Below, piece by piece: positions 28,501 through 36,383 of a stretch of DNA of 61,587 bases. The stretch's first letter is position 1, and each line of letters begins with the position of its first letter. A program made the translations under genes and the position numbers. Source of the stretch: UBA9300 sp032260385. GTDB taxonomy: Bacteria > Bacteroidota > Bacteroidia > Bacteroidales > VadinHA17. Below the pieces are notes generated by a model, which saw nothing but the letters and a program-made list of their open reading frames with translations, was not told the DNA's origin and did not search any database. Location of the stretch: assembly GCA_032260385.1 (NCBI GenBank), contig JAVVEL010000017.1, positions 1-61,587 of the forward strand, in the 5' to 3' direction.

Positions 28501-28587
28501 AAGGGTGTAGGTAATCAGTGCCACAAGGAATATCACCCATCCTGTGATATTGTTTATTTTATTGAATGCAAACCTATTATCACTCAT
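25519..28587 (-). CDS. DUF2723 membrane protein (O-mannosyltransferase-like)
   Basis: A 1022-aa protein. The N-terminal 300 residues contain about eight membrane spans and the conserved first loop EPTVSFWDCGEF followed by GHPPGAPFFLLVGR; more spans follow near residues 490-600. The soluble C-terminal 400 residues begin with NSCDENAVIFTYGDNDSFP and end in TPR-like helices. This layout is that of DUF2723 proteins, related to GT-C protein O-mannosyltransferases, in which the acidic first loop is the presumed catalytic site. It is thought to glycosylate exported proteins or lipids. It is coupled to the deacetylase gene. Acceptor and donor are unknown. Confidence 0.85.
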   Translation of the reverse strand: MSDNRFAFNKINNITGWVIFLVALITYTLTLEPTVSFWDCGEFILSAWKLQVGHPPGAPFFLLVGRFFSLFSFGDVSKVALTINFMSALASAFTIMFLFWTITHLVRKVSMNRDNMSFAYVATVIASGIIGALTCAFSDTFWFSAVEGEVYATSSLFTAMVFWAILKWEDEKEESLKGRWLVLIAYLMGLSIGVHLLNLLALPAIVLVYYFNTCRVSTRGIIKALLAAFAILVLIVFILLPYTVKIAGWFELLLVNGIGLPFHSGMYFYLILLIALLAWSINFSVKHKKVLLNYVLTFITVILIGYSSYALIPIRASARPPMNQNNPSDVFSMIYYINREQYGNTPLVKGNYYTAPVIDIKKKRGGYNMENGRYVPYTKNEYVFDDRFMTLFPRMYSPEERHRSEYEYWGQVRGKKVSLNTSGGTREFIVPTFGENLRFFFSYQLGYMYGRYFMWNFVGRQNDIQGNGNVLHGNWLSGIKAIDNSRLGDQDLLPGELKNNPAKNTYYFLPLILGILGMAWQYTRDRRGFWVISVLFIMTGIAIVVYLNQDPLQPRERDYAYAGSFYAFSIWVGLGLCFIVDNLKKVLSPKIVVPLAFFVSLLAVPVLLAVQNWDDHDRSGRYTARDIGSNYLNSCDENAVIFTYGDNDSFPVWYAQDVEGIRTDVRVANLSYLSAGWYIDMMRQKAYESEAVQFTLGPEKYRPGEREQLPVTDRINRPYDIIELLKFAGSDERQSKIDFTGRGDYYNYIPSSEFLIPVDSLKVTSNETVKEYQVDRLLNYVIWNYGDREMYKNNLAVMDMTGTNEWDRPFYFASTVPPSNYMGLDEYFQLEGLAYRIAPLDSTGTSTQDIGYIDTRQMYNNVMNRFKWGNASDPDVYLDENNRRMFSNFRRMFGLLAGALIEEGDTLKATEVLYKCLEVIPASKINHNYYSYDLVKGFYAAGEKDEAMSIATEMINNAKEYLEMVSRLNEARRYDLDYVIGLNIQSLISLYNMSASMGIEGLMDLIEQDLDRFYNELFMRPS

Positions 28588-28638
28588 TATGGAAAGATTC
28601 TTATTAATAACTAAAATGTAAATATATTGAAAATGCCC

Positions 28639-29160
28639 TTACCTGACATAAAATCTCCATTCAATATCCCGCCAGTATGAACCTGCATAATCAATTCCAA
28701 TACGCCTGCTCTTTGCAAGCTCCACCTTTGTTCCATGATCTTCCAGCCAAATCCTGTCAGACCGGCTTATATCTTCGCCGTAATATGAGCCATCTATTTT
28801 CAGGTGCCTCGTAAGTCTGCCCGGTCCTTTAAACCCGCTTATCCCTCTTAACAGAACCGCCTGGGGAATTCCCTCTTCAGCAGTGACAATATTAAGCATC
28901 CAGTACATACCATATATAAGGTACACATAGATAAACCCTCCCCTGTGATACATTATTTCTGTCCTGGAGGTGCGCCCCCTGCTTACGTGACAGGCTTCGT
29001 CTTCCTCGCCACGGTAAGCCTCAACCTCGGTTATCATGTACCTCGATGGGATGCCGTCAGGACCGGGCACACACAGGTACTTCCCCGGCAAATCAGGAGC
29101 CACCTGTAACACATCCCTTGAAAAAAAATCCCTGTTTAAGCTCACGGGCTGATCCATCAT
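28639..29160 (-). CDS. mpg: DNA-3-methyladenine glycosylase (AAG/MPG family)
   Basis: Excises alkylated purines from DNA to start base-excision repair. The 173-aa protein shows ITEVEAYRGEEDEACH, where the first Glu of EVEAY matches the catalytic Glu of human AAG, then GFIYVYLIYGMYWMLNIV and AVLLRG, the usual DNA-intercalating and binding segments. GPGRLTRHLKI is the C-terminal substrate motif. Slightly shorter than the usual 190-200 aa. It lies 51 bases upstream of the DUF2723 gene on the same strand. Confidence 0.93.
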   Translation of the reverse strand: MMDQPVSLNRDFFSRDVLQVAPDLPGKYLCVPGPDGIPSRYMITEVEAYRGEEDEACHVSRGRTSRTEIMYHRGGFIYVYLIYGMYWMLNIVTAEEGIPQAVLLRGISGFKGPGRLTRHLKIDGSYYGEDISRSDRIWLEDHGTKVELAKSRRIGIDYAGSYWRDIEWRFYVR

Positions 29161-29290
29161 TTTGTTATTGTTTTCCCCTGGCCAAAGATCAAGAATTTAT
29201 TAAAAAGAAAAAAAATCAAAGCATATACACTTCCTGAAATAATTTTTAGGTTGATAAAGCCTGGATGGCCTAATTTAATCCCTGTATTAT

Positions 29291-29320
29291 TCTTTTTTAT
29301 TAAAAATTATTGTACTTTTG
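29291..29320 (+). promoter_or_regulatory. Candidate promoter of the rplM-rpsI operon
   Basis: TACTTTTG at 29313-29320 fits the -7 TAnnTTTG element. A T-rich stretch (29291-29298) lies at the -33 distance but lacks the usual G. The predicted leader is about 53 nt. Confidence 0.6.
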
Positions 29321-29379
29321 CACACCCGAAAATACAGGATATTAGGAAAATATAATAGTAAAGATTAAAACAAAAGGAC

Positions 29380-29835
29380 GTGAATACCAACAGCTACAAG
29401 ACCATATCGGCTAATAAGGCGACGGTGAATAAGGAATGGCTCCTGGTGGATGCTGAAGGAGAGATACTGGGTCGTCTCGCATCAAAGGTGGCAAAAATAA
29501 TCAGGGGAAAACATAAGCCGGATTTTACTCCCCATGTTGATTGTGGTGATAACGTTATCATAATAAATGCCGACAAGGTAGTGATGACGGGAAGTAAGTG
29601 GGACCAGAAAGAATATATAAGGCATACGGGATATCCCGGCGGACAAAAATCCATTGTGGCATCCGAGCTTTTCAAAAAACATCCCGAGAGGATTGTTGAG
29701 AATGCCATTCGTGGCATGCTGCCAGGGAACAGGCTTGGAAGAGCCATTTTCAAGAACCTTTATGTATACTCCGGGGACAAGCACGAGCAGGAAGCCCAGA
29801 AGCCAAGGAAAATTGAACTAGATAAAATAAAATAA
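29380..29835 (+). CDS. rplM: 50S ribosomal protein L13 (uL13)
   Basis: Large-subunit protein of 151 aa. The motifs AEGEILGRLASKVAKIIRGK, GDNVIIINADKVVMTG and RGMLPGNRLGRAIFKNLYVY are diagnostic. The start is a GTG at 29380, preceded by AAAGGA at a suitable spacing; no in-frame ATG lies near, so a GTG start is well supported. It is followed three bases later by rpsI in the standard rplM-rpsI pair. Confidence 0.97.
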   Translation: MNTNSYKTISANKATVNKEWLLVDAEGEILGRLASKVAKIIRGKHKPDFTPHVDCGDNVIIINADKVVMTGSKWDQKEYIRHTGYPGGQKSIVASELFKKHPERIVENAIRGMLPGNRLGRAIFKNLYVYSGDKHEQEAQKPRKIELDKIK

Positions 29836-29838
29836 TAA

Positions 29839-30225
29839 ATGGAAATTATCAATACCATAGGAAGAAGGAAGTCGGCCGTAGCAAGGGTATATCTTTCTGA
29901 TGGCAAGGGACAGATTACTGTCAACAATAAGAACTATCAGGAATACTTCCCGGCCAAAACACTACAGTATATTGTAATGCAACCTCTCAACCTCCTTAAT
30001 CTCACCGACAAATATGACATAAGGGTAAGCATTAACGGAGGAGGATCAAAAGGACAGGCTGAAGCATTGAGACTCGGGATATCGAGGGCTCTGGTAAAGA
30101 TCAACGAAGAGTACAAGCCTGCTCTTAAGGCAGAAGGATTTATGACCAGGGACCCGAGGCAGGTTGAAAGGAAAAAACCGGGACAACCAAAAGCCCGCAA
30201 GAGATTCCAGTTCAGCAAACGCTAA
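29839..30225 (+). CDS. rpsI: 30S ribosomal protein S9 (uS9)
   Basis: Small-subunit protein of 128 aa. It has NTIGRRKSAVARVYL at the start, INGGGSKGQAEALRLGISRAL in the core and the basic C-terminal tail KARKRFQFSKR that reaches the tRNA P site. It starts three bases after the rplM stop. Confidence 0.97.
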   Translation: MEIINTIGRRKSAVARVYLSDGKGQITVNNKNYQEYFPAKTLQYIVMQPLNLLNLTDKYDIRVSINGGGSKGQAEALRLGISRALVKINEEYKPALKAEGFMTRDPRQVERKKPGQPKARKRFQFSKR

Positions 30226-30241
30226 AATATATAGATGCATG

Positions 30242-30290
30242 TTTAGTATCTAAATTGCATTGACTTCGTTAACCGAACTACTATGCAATT
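30242..30290 (+). promoter_or_regulatory. Structured leader candidate upstream of rpsB
   Basis: In the 97-bp rpsI-rpsB spacer, AATTGCAT (30253-30260) pairs perfectly with ATGCAATT (30283-30290), and TTCG/CGAA (30265-30268 with 30274-30277) pairs inside, making a two-step hairpin. The region begins with the 22-bp motif also found before the GH3 gene. It could be an S2 autoregulatory leader or an extragenic repeat. Confidence 0.45.
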
Positions 30291-30322
30291 GATAAACAGA
30301 ATGTAAACTTTAAAATTTCATA

Positions 30323-31207
30323 ATGTCAAGAACAAATTTCAACGAACTGCTAGATGCAGGTGTTCATTTCGGGCACCTAAAAAGAAAATGGAATCCCGCA
30401 ATGGCTCCATACATTTTCATGGAACGCAACGGTATTCATATCATCGACCTTGAAAAGACAGAACAAAAACTCGAAGAAGCAGCATCTGCAATAAAGCAGA
30501 TAGCAAAGTCAGGGAAGAAAATTCTATTTGTAGCAACCAAAAAGCAGGCCAAGGACATAGTTGCCGAGAAAGTAAAACAGGTTAACATGCCCTATGTTAC
30601 TGAACGGTGGCCCGGTGGCATGCTTACCAATTTCCCAACCATCCGCAAGGCGGTCAAGAAAATGTCATCCATAGACAAAATGGCCACAGACGGTACCTTT
30701 GATAACATGTCGAAAAGAGAAAAGCTTCAGGTAACACGTCAGCGAGCCAAGCTTGAAAAAATGCTTGGCAGCATAGCCGACCTTACCAGGCTGCCCGCAG
30801 CGCTTTTCGTGGTGGACATAACAAAGGAATATATTGCTGTAAGGGAAGCAAAAAAACTGGGTATCCCCGTTCTTGCAATGGTCGACACCAATTCGGATCC
30901 AAAATCCGTCGATTTTCCGATACCCGCTAATGATGATGCCTCAAAATCAATATCCCTGATTGTGGATATACTCTGTAAAGCCGTTGAAGAAGGGCTTAAT
31001 GAAAGAAAAACTGAGAAGGAAAAAGAATCCGACGGTAAGGAAAAAAGGGCATCAAGGGATCCAAAAGCCTCGGCTAAAAAGATCAGATCAGTAAAAGCTG
31101 AAGATGTTGATGACGATGAGGAGGAGAAAGAAGAGGAAGAAGAAGTGGAGATAAGCGACTCAAAGAAAAAAGCCGAAGAATTATACGGCGACGATTTTGA
31201 AGAATAA
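30323..31207 (+). CDS. rpsB: 30S ribosomal protein S2 (uS2) with long charged tail
   Basis: The core (about residues 1-228) is standard uS2: DAGVHFGHLKRKWNPAM, KILFVATKKQAKDIV, ERWPGGMLTNFPTI and PALFVVDITKEYIAVREA. At 294 aa it is longer than the typical 240-260 because of a C-terminal tail from about residue 230, first Lys/Arg rich, then very acidic (DDDEEEKEEEEEVE), ending ELYGDDFEE. Acidic S2 tails occur in Bacteroidota; the role is unknown. It forms a unit with tsf, 32 bases downstream. Confidence 0.97.
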   Translation: MSRTNFNELLDAGVHFGHLKRKWNPAMAPYIFMERNGIHIIDLEKTEQKLEEAASAIKQIAKSGKKILFVATKKQAKDIVAEKVKQVNMPYVTERWPGGMLTNFPTIRKAVKKMSSIDKMATDGTFDNMSKREKLQVTRQRAKLEKMLGSIADLTRLPAALFVVDITKEYIAVREAKKLGIPVLAMVDTNSDPKSVDFPIPANDDASKSISLIVDILCKAVEEGLNERKTEKEKESDGKEKRASRDPKASAKKIRSVKAEDVDDDEEEKEEEEEVEISDSKKKAEELYGDDFEE

Positions 31208-31239
31208 GATATTAATAAGTAATAATAAAAATTTAAGAT

Positions 31240-32070
31240 ATGGCCTCAATAAGTGCTGCTGATGTAGCAAAACTGAGAAGAATGACCGGTGCAGGAATGA
31301 TGGACTGTAAAAATGCCCTGCAGGAAGCAGATGGCAACTTTGAAAAGGCAGTGGAAGTGATCAGGAAAAAAGGTCAGGCTGTTGCCAATAAACGTGCCGA
31401 CCGTGAAGCCGGTGAAGGAGTTGTTCTTTCACGCACTACAGGTGATGAGAAATTCGGTGCTATGATAGTACTGAATTGTGAAACTGACTTTGTTGCCAAA
31501 AATGCTGATTTTGAAAAACTCGCAAACAAGATCCTGGATATAGCACTCGATAAAAAGGTTAAAAGCCTGGAAGAGCTGAAAAATACTGAACTCGAGGGTG
31601 TGATAATTTCAGATAAGGTGGTTGAACAGATAGGCCTTATAGGTGAGAAACTGGAATTATCATACTATGATTATATCAGTGCCGGGCATGTACATTCGTA
31701 TATCCATCCGGGTAACAGACTGGCTACACTTGCCGGTTTTAACAAGCAGGGACTGGATCAGCAGGTCTACAAGGATGTTGCCATGCAAATAGCTGCCATG
31801 AATCCAATTGCTGTTGATAAGGATGATGTAAAACAGGAAGATATAGACAGGGAACTCGAAATCGGTAAAGAACAGGCAAGACGTGAAGGAAAACCTGATA
31901 ACCTTCTCGAAAAAATTGCCATGGGTAAGCTGGGCAAGTTTTTCAAGGAAAATACCCTGCTCAACCAGGATTTCGTAAAAGATAATAAGCAAACCATCAG
32001 GCAATATCTTAATTCCGTGGATAAAGAACTCACGGTAACGGAATTTAAAAGATACACCCTTAACGATTAG
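31240..32070 (+). CDS. tsf: Elongation factor Ts
   Basis: Guanine-nucleotide exchange factor for EF-Tu, 276 aa. The UBA-like N-terminus has KLRRMTGAGMMDCKNAL, followed by GEGVVLSR and the core motif IVLNCETDFVAKNADF. The dimerisation-domain phrase SYIHPGNRLATLAGF is present. It ends the translation operon and is followed by a strong terminator. Confidence 0.97.
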   Translation: MASISAADVAKLRRMTGAGMMDCKNALQEADGNFEKAVEVIRKKGQAVANKRADREAGEGVVLSRTTGDEKFGAMIVLNCETDFVAKNADFEKLANKILDIALDKKVKSLEELKNTELEGVIISDKVVEQIGLIGEKLELSYYDYISAGHVHSYIHPGNRLATLAGFNKQGLDQQVYKDVAMQIAAMNPIAVDKDDVKQEDIDRELEIGKEQARREGKPDNLLEKIAMGKLGKFFKENTLLNQDFVKDNKQTIRQYLNSVDKELTVTEFKRYTLND

Positions 32071-32090
32071 TCTGCAAGGAAGATACAATA

Positions 32091-32124
32091 AAAAAGCCGT
32101 TAATCTCAGGGTTGACGGCTTTTT
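32091..32124. terminator. Bidirectional terminator between tsf and the polyamine operon
   Basis: AAAAAGCCGT/ACGGCTTTTT form a perfect 10-bp stem with a 14-base loop, with T-runs on both strands. It lies between two convergent units and can serve both. Confidence 0.92.
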
Positions 32125-32164
32125 TATTATTCTGTCGGAATAATGGAATGATGGTTTAACAGGT

Positions 32165-33136
32165 CTACCAACCCATTATATAGGCGAACATCAGCGGTGC
32201 AACAATAGTAGCATCTGATTCAATAATGAATTTTGGTGTTTCCGGAGCCAGCTTGCCCCAGGTTATCTTCTCATTGGGTACTGCACCCGAATAGGAACCG
32301 TAGCTGGTGGTTGAATCACTTATCTGGCAAAAATATGACCACACGGGTAGCCCCTCAAGCTGCAGGTCCTGGTGCAGCATGGGAACGACACATATGGGGA
32401 AATCGCCCGCTATACCACCACCGATCTGGAAAAAACCTATCCCGTCAGCAGAATTATCACGGTACCATTCTGCAAGCAGCATCATGTACTCAATTCCTGA
32501 ACGTACAATTGAGGTGTCATACAGGCCTCTTATGCAATGGGAAGCAAAAAAATTGCCGCATGTTGAATCTTCCCATCCTGGTACTATGATGGGCAGATTC
32601 TTCTCAGCTGCGGCCAGCAGCCATGAATCGGACGGATCAATCTCGTAATATTCTTTTAGCTCACCGCTCTTCAGTATGCTGTAGAAATATTCATGGGGAA
32701 AATAGCGCTTCCCGCTACTGTTTGCCTTTTCCCAGGCCTTCATCAGGAATTTCTCTATCCTCCTCATTGCTTCTTCTTCAGGGATGCATGTATCGGTTAC
32801 CCTGTTGAAATGATTTTTCAGCAGTTCAGCCTCCTCCATGGCACACAGGCTCCTGTATCCGGGAATGCGTATATAATGAGTATGGGCAACCAGGTTAAAC
32901 ACATCTTCTTCCAGGTTAGCCCCGGTACAGGTAATTATGTGAACCTTGTCCTGCCTGATCATTTCAGCAAGCGATTTACCCAGTTCAGCCGTACTCATGG
33001 CCCCTGCCAGTGTGATCATCATCCTGGCACCATTATCAATCTGCTCCCTGTAAGCCCGTGAGGCATCAAGCAGGCTGGCAGCATTGAAATGCCTGAAATG
33101 TTTTTCAATGAATTCACTGATCCTACCCTTATCCAT
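32165..33136 (-). CDS. Deoxyhypusine-synthase-like enzyme
   Basis: A 323-aa NAD-dependent aminobutyl-transferase-like protein. TLAGAMSTAELGK, CTGANLEEDVFN and the C-terminal SGAVPNEKITWGKL match deoxyhypusine synthase; Lys295 in WGK corresponds to the lysine that carries the aminobutyl intermediate. Bacteria lack eIF5A, so this homologue must use another acceptor, for example putrescine to give homospermidine. The gene overlaps the agmatinase gene by eight bases and ends an arginine decarboxylase-agmatinase operon that supplies putrescine, which supports a polyamine role. The actual product is not established. Confidence 0.85.
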   Translation of the reverse strand: MDKGRISEFIEKHFRHFNAASLLDASRAYREQIDNGARMMITLAGAMSTAELGKSLAEMIRQDKVHIITCTGANLEEDVFNLVAHTHYIRIPGYRSLCAMEEAELLKNHFNRVTDTCIPEEEAMRRIEKFLMKAWEKANSSGKRYFPHEYFYSILKSGELKEYYEIDPSDSWLLAAAEKNLPIIVPGWEDSTCGNFFASHCIRGLYDTSIVRSGIEYMMLLAEWYRDNSADGIGFFQIGGGIAGDFPICVVPMLHQDLQLEGLPVWSYFCQISDSTTSYGSYSGAVPNEKITWGKLAPETPKFIIESDATIVAPLMFAYIMGW

Positions 33137-33974
33137 AATACTTATAACTTAACATTTTATAATACAATTTTACCATCATGAAAGCAGGCGACTTCAACTG
33201 ATCCAGGGGTGCCAGCTCAACCATGTCAAAGCCCCTCACATTGCTCCGGGAAAAAACTTTTCTCAAAAGCTTCAGTGCCTGGTACCATGTCATGCCACCG
33301 GGTTCGGGAGTACCCGTAGCCGGCATGATGGATGGATCAAAAACATCCATGTCAACGCTTATATATACATTATTTCCAAGAAGGGAGACCACCCTTTCTA
33401 TCCAGTCATCGTTATCCTGCATCTCCCTGGCGAAAATACATTTTGAACGATCGAAAAACTCCAGCTCACTGCTATCCATACTTCTGATACCTGCCTGGAT
33501 AAGCCTTGTATTCTTTGAAGCCTCATGCATGGCACAGGCATGGTTATAGGGAGAGCCCAGGTATTCCGGTCTCAGATCGGTATGTGCGTCAAGCTGCAAT
33601 ACGGTAAGATCACTGAATTTCTCAGAGAAGGCCTTTATTATTCCAATGCTTATTGCATGTTCTCCTCCTATGAAGGTAAGCAGTTTATCATGCTCAAGGA
33701 TTTCTTTTGTTCGCCTGTATATCTTCACGTATACTTCTTCAGGATCGCCTTCCAGAGATATCTCAGGCAGGAGATGTATCCCCTTCCTGAACACCTCAGA
33801 GTCAGTTTCTATGTCATACAGTTCAAGAAAGTCTGATGCTTCAATGAAATCATCAAAAGCCCTGTCTGACCCCTTGCCCCATGTACTGGTGCCATCATAG
33901 GGGAAGGACTGCAGCAGTATATCCGAGTCTTTAAAAGCGGCATATTTTTCCTCTATATCACCAAATGTTCTCAT
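33129..33974 (-). CDS. speB: Agmatinase (arginase/ureohydrolase family)
   Basis: Hydrolyses agmatine to putrescine and urea with two manganese ions. Metal ligands are visible in GGEHAIS, QLDAHTDLRPEY, NHACAMHEAS and SVDMDVFDPSIMPATGTPEPGG. Length 281 aa is standard. Its ATG overlaps the stop of the arginine decarboxylase gene by one base (TAATG), and the deoxyhypusine-synthase-like gene overlaps its end. Context favours agmatinase over arginase or guanidinobutyrase. Confidence 0.9.
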   Translation of the reverse strand: MRTFGDIEEKYAAFKDSDILLQSFPYDGTSTWGKGSDRAFDDFIEASDFLELYDIETDSEVFRKGIHLLPEISLEGDPEEVYVKIYRRTKEILEHDKLLTFIGGEHAISIGIIKAFSEKFSDLTVLQLDAHTDLRPEYLGSPYNHACAMHEASKNTRLIQAGIRSMDSSELEFFDRSKCIFAREMQDNDDWIERVVSLLGNNVYISVDMDVFDPSIMPATGTPEPGGMTWYQALKLLRKVFSRSNVRGFDMVELAPLDQLKSPAFMMVKLYYKMLSYKYYG

Positions 33975-35383
33975 TATTCTCCCAGATAACCAAGTATATG
34001 AAGCATATCATCAACCGTTTGTTCATTCCTGTAAACATAGTCTTTGAAATTGCCGGTGGCATCCCTGTCAATAATAACATGCTTTGGTGCCGGTATCAGG
34101 CAGTGTTTAATTCCGCCGTAACCACTTATCGAATCCTGGTAGGCCCCTGTATGGAAGAATCCAATATACAGAGGTTCACCTTCTTCATTTGAATACTTAG
34201 GAAGTAATATCTGCTGGTTAAAATCCTCTGAATTATAGTAATCCGAATGGTCACAGCTTATGCCGCCGATATTCACCCTGGTATATTCATTATACCACTT
34301 ATTTACCGGCAGGAGTATAAACTTTTCATGCATCGACCATGCATCGGGGATGGTATTCATGAGGCTGTTATCCACGATATACCATAATTCATTATCATTC
34401 TGTTGCTTTTGCTCCAGTACTTTGAAAATTATTGCACCGCTTTCACCAACTGTATATTTACCGAATTCGGTATAAATATCCGGGTCGCTGATCCCTGCGT
34501 TACTGCATGTTTCTTTTATGTTACGGACAATCTCCTTTATCATATATTCATAATCATATTCAAAGCCCAGGTGATTCCTTATGGGAAAGCCTCCCCCGAG
34601 GTTAAGGGAATTAAGTGATTCAGCTTCCTTCTTTAAATCCACGTAAAGCTTGAGTGCCTTTTGGAATTCACCCCAGTAATAAAGGCTGTCCTTGATACCT
34701 GAATCAACAAAGAAATGCAGCATCCTGAAATCGATCCTTGGATTGTCTTTTAACTTATTTAAATAAAAATCCATCACTTCAGAATAGGGTAAACCGAGCC
34801 TGGACGTGTAATAGCTTGACTGCGGCTCCTCATCTATAGCCATACGGATACCCACTTTCACCTTGCTGTCACCCAGCTGTTCCAGTATACGGTCAAGCTC
34901 TTCCTCGCTGTCAAGGATAATAATCGAATTGGCAAAACCTGCCTTCTGCAAGTCAAGTATTTTGCCTATATATTCAGGACTCTTGTAGCCATTATGTATA
35001 ATAATCCTTTTCTTGTCAATCTCCCCCTTTTCATATAATTTCTCGATTAAATCTATATCAAACGAAGATGAGGTTTCAAGATTAACATTGTGCCTCAGTG
35101 CCGCACTCACGACGTGATGAAAATGGCAGCATTTTGTACAATAGCAGAAATGATATGCACCCTTATACCCGGTGGATTTAATTGCCCTGTTGAACAAATT
35201 TCTTGATTTCTTTATCTGGTCTCCAATCCTGGGCAGGTAAATCAGCCTGAAAGGAGTGCCGTATTTTTCAATAAGATATTTTAGTGATACCCCGTAAAAA
35301 GTAAGGTAGCCGTCGATAAGATCAAATCCCTCCTGGGGAAAGTAATAAGTTTGTTCAACCAGGTTGAAATAAGTGTTTTTCAT
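33974..35383 (-). CDS. speA: Arginine decarboxylase, short Bacteroidota type
   Basis: A PLP enzyme of alanine-racemase fold (fold type III), 469 aa, much shorter than the 630-660 aa SpeA of proteobacteria. The PLP lysine is Lys84 in YCTKCCHF. LNLGGGFPIRN is the phosphate-binding glycine loop and GGISCDHSDYYN, with GFFHTGAYQ near the end, supplies the active-site Cys and the partner-subunit residues. It makes agmatine from arginine and heads the speA-speB-DHS-like operon. Divergent from pyrH over 220 bp. Confidence 0.88.
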   Translation of the reverse strand: MKNTYFNLVEQTYYFPQEGFDLIDGYLTFYGVSLKYLIEKYGTPFRLIYLPRIGDQIKKSRNLFNRAIKSTGYKGAYHFCYCTKCCHFHHVVSAALRHNVNLETSSSFDIDLIEKLYEKGEIDKKRIIIHNGYKSPEYIGKILDLQKAGFANSIIILDSEEELDRILEQLGDSKVKVGIRMAIDEEPQSSYYTSRLGLPYSEVMDFYLNKLKDNPRIDFRMLHFFVDSGIKDSLYYWGEFQKALKLYVDLKKEAESLNSLNLGGGFPIRNHLGFEYDYEYMIKEIVRNIKETCSNAGISDPDIYTEFGKYTVGESGAIIFKVLEQKQQNDNELWYIVDNSLMNTIPDAWSMHEKFILLPVNKWYNEYTRVNIGGISCDHSDYYNSEDFNQQILLPKYSNEEGEPLYIGFFHTGAYQDSISGYGGIKHCLIPAPKHVIIDRDATGNFKDYVYRNEQTVDDMLHILGYLGE

Positions 35384-35404
35384 CTATAAAGAATATTTAT
35401 CTCA

Positions 35405-35438
35405 CAAAAATAATCTCCGGCTCTTAGCCATCTGCAAA
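35405..35438 (-). promoter_or_regulatory. Candidate promoter of the polyamine operon
   Basis: On the minus strand, TATTTTTG (35405-35412) fits the -7 element and TTTG (35435-35438) the -33 element; the gap is 22 bases, slightly longer than the usual 19-21. The leader would be only about 15 nt. Confidence 0.5.
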
Positions 35439-35512
35439 GAAAGCCATTTTTTCATTTTAGGCTCAAACTTTTAAGCTATTATTTATGCATCATCATATAT
35501 AAGTAAAATTAC

Positions 35513-35520
35513 TATTTTTG
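35513..35520 (+). promoter_or_regulatory. Candidate -7 element upstream of pyrH
   Basis: TATTTTTG matches TAnnTTTG, 83 bases before the pyrH start. No good -33 TTTG is present at the right distance, so support is partial. Confidence 0.4.
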
Positions 35521-35603
35521 ATAATTGCTTCCGGCAATAATTGAGATGAGAACGCAAAGAGATAAGCACATTAATAAAATTCGAAAATCTACCCGGATAA
35601 AAA

Positions 35604-36314
35604 ATGCAATATAAGAGAATATTACTGAAGCTGAGCGGGGAATCGCTCCAGGGAGCCGGCAACAGCGGCATCGACCCTGGAAGGCTTGCTTACTACGTTG
35701 AACAGATAATGGAACTGCTTGATGCAGGTATTGAAACAGGGATAGTCATGGGGGGAGGAAATATATTCCGTGGTTTGAAAGGAAGTAAGGCAGGCTTCGA
35801 CAGGGTGAAAGGAGACCAGATGGGAATGCTGGCAACGGTTATTAACAGTCTGGCACTGGAAAGTGAACTCCGTGCGTCAGGCTTCAAAGCCAGGCTGTTT
35901 ACATCAATAAGAATGGAGCCCGTCGGAGAACTTTACAACAGGGACAGGGTGTCAGAAGCAATGAATCAGGGAACTGTTTGCCTCCTGGCAGGCGGCACCG
36001 GTAATCCTTTTTTTACTACCGATACTGCAGCTGCACTGAGGGCAGTTGAAACAGGCTGCGAAGCCTTGCTGAAAGGAACACGCGTCGATGGTGTATATTC
36101 AGATGACCCGGAAAAGACCGATAAGGCCGAAAAATTTGTCCATATCTCCTTTGAGGAAGTGCTTTCCAGACAGCTTGCCGTGATGGACCAGACAGCCTTT
36201 ACCATGTGCCGTGAAAACAAAATGCCAATTATTGTCTTTGATATAAATACCCCCGGAAATCTGTTAAGGGTAGTAAAGGGAGATAATGTAGGAACAATCA
36301 TATACGACAGGTAA
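35604..36314 (+). CDS. pyrH: UMP kinase
   Basis: Phosphorylates UMP to UDP in pyrimidine nucleotide synthesis. The 236-aa amino-acid-kinase-fold protein has RILLKLSGESLQG at the start, GIVMGGGNIFRGL, GDQMGMLATVINSLAL and GGTGNPFFTTDTAAALRA, all conserved in bacterial PyrH. A weak hairpin (CTG/CAG) followed by eight T residues lies just after the stop (about 36318-36339) and may attenuate transcription into frr, which follows 69 bases later in the common pyrH-frr order. Confidence 0.96.
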   Translation: MQYKRILLKLSGESLQGAGNSGIDPGRLAYYVEQIMELLDAGIETGIVMGGGNIFRGLKGSKAGFDRVKGDQMGMLATVINSLALESELRASGFKARLFTSIRMEPVGELYNRDRVSEAMNQGTVCLLAGGTGNPFFTTDTAAALRAVETGCEALLKGTRVDGVYSDDPEKTDKAEKFVHISFEEVLSRQLAVMDQTAFTMCRENKMPIIVFDINTPGNLLRVVKGDNVGTIIYDR

Positions 36315-36383
36315 AATGCTGTTTTTGCAGATTTTTTTTAAATTTGTTAACTGGCAAAGAGTCATAATATTAAAATTACCGGT

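Noticed and set aside
36318..36346. Promoter for frr with TAAATTTG as -7
   Set aside because: The nearest TTTG is only 11 bases upstream, far from the 19-21 needed; read instead as part of a weak hairpin plus T-run.
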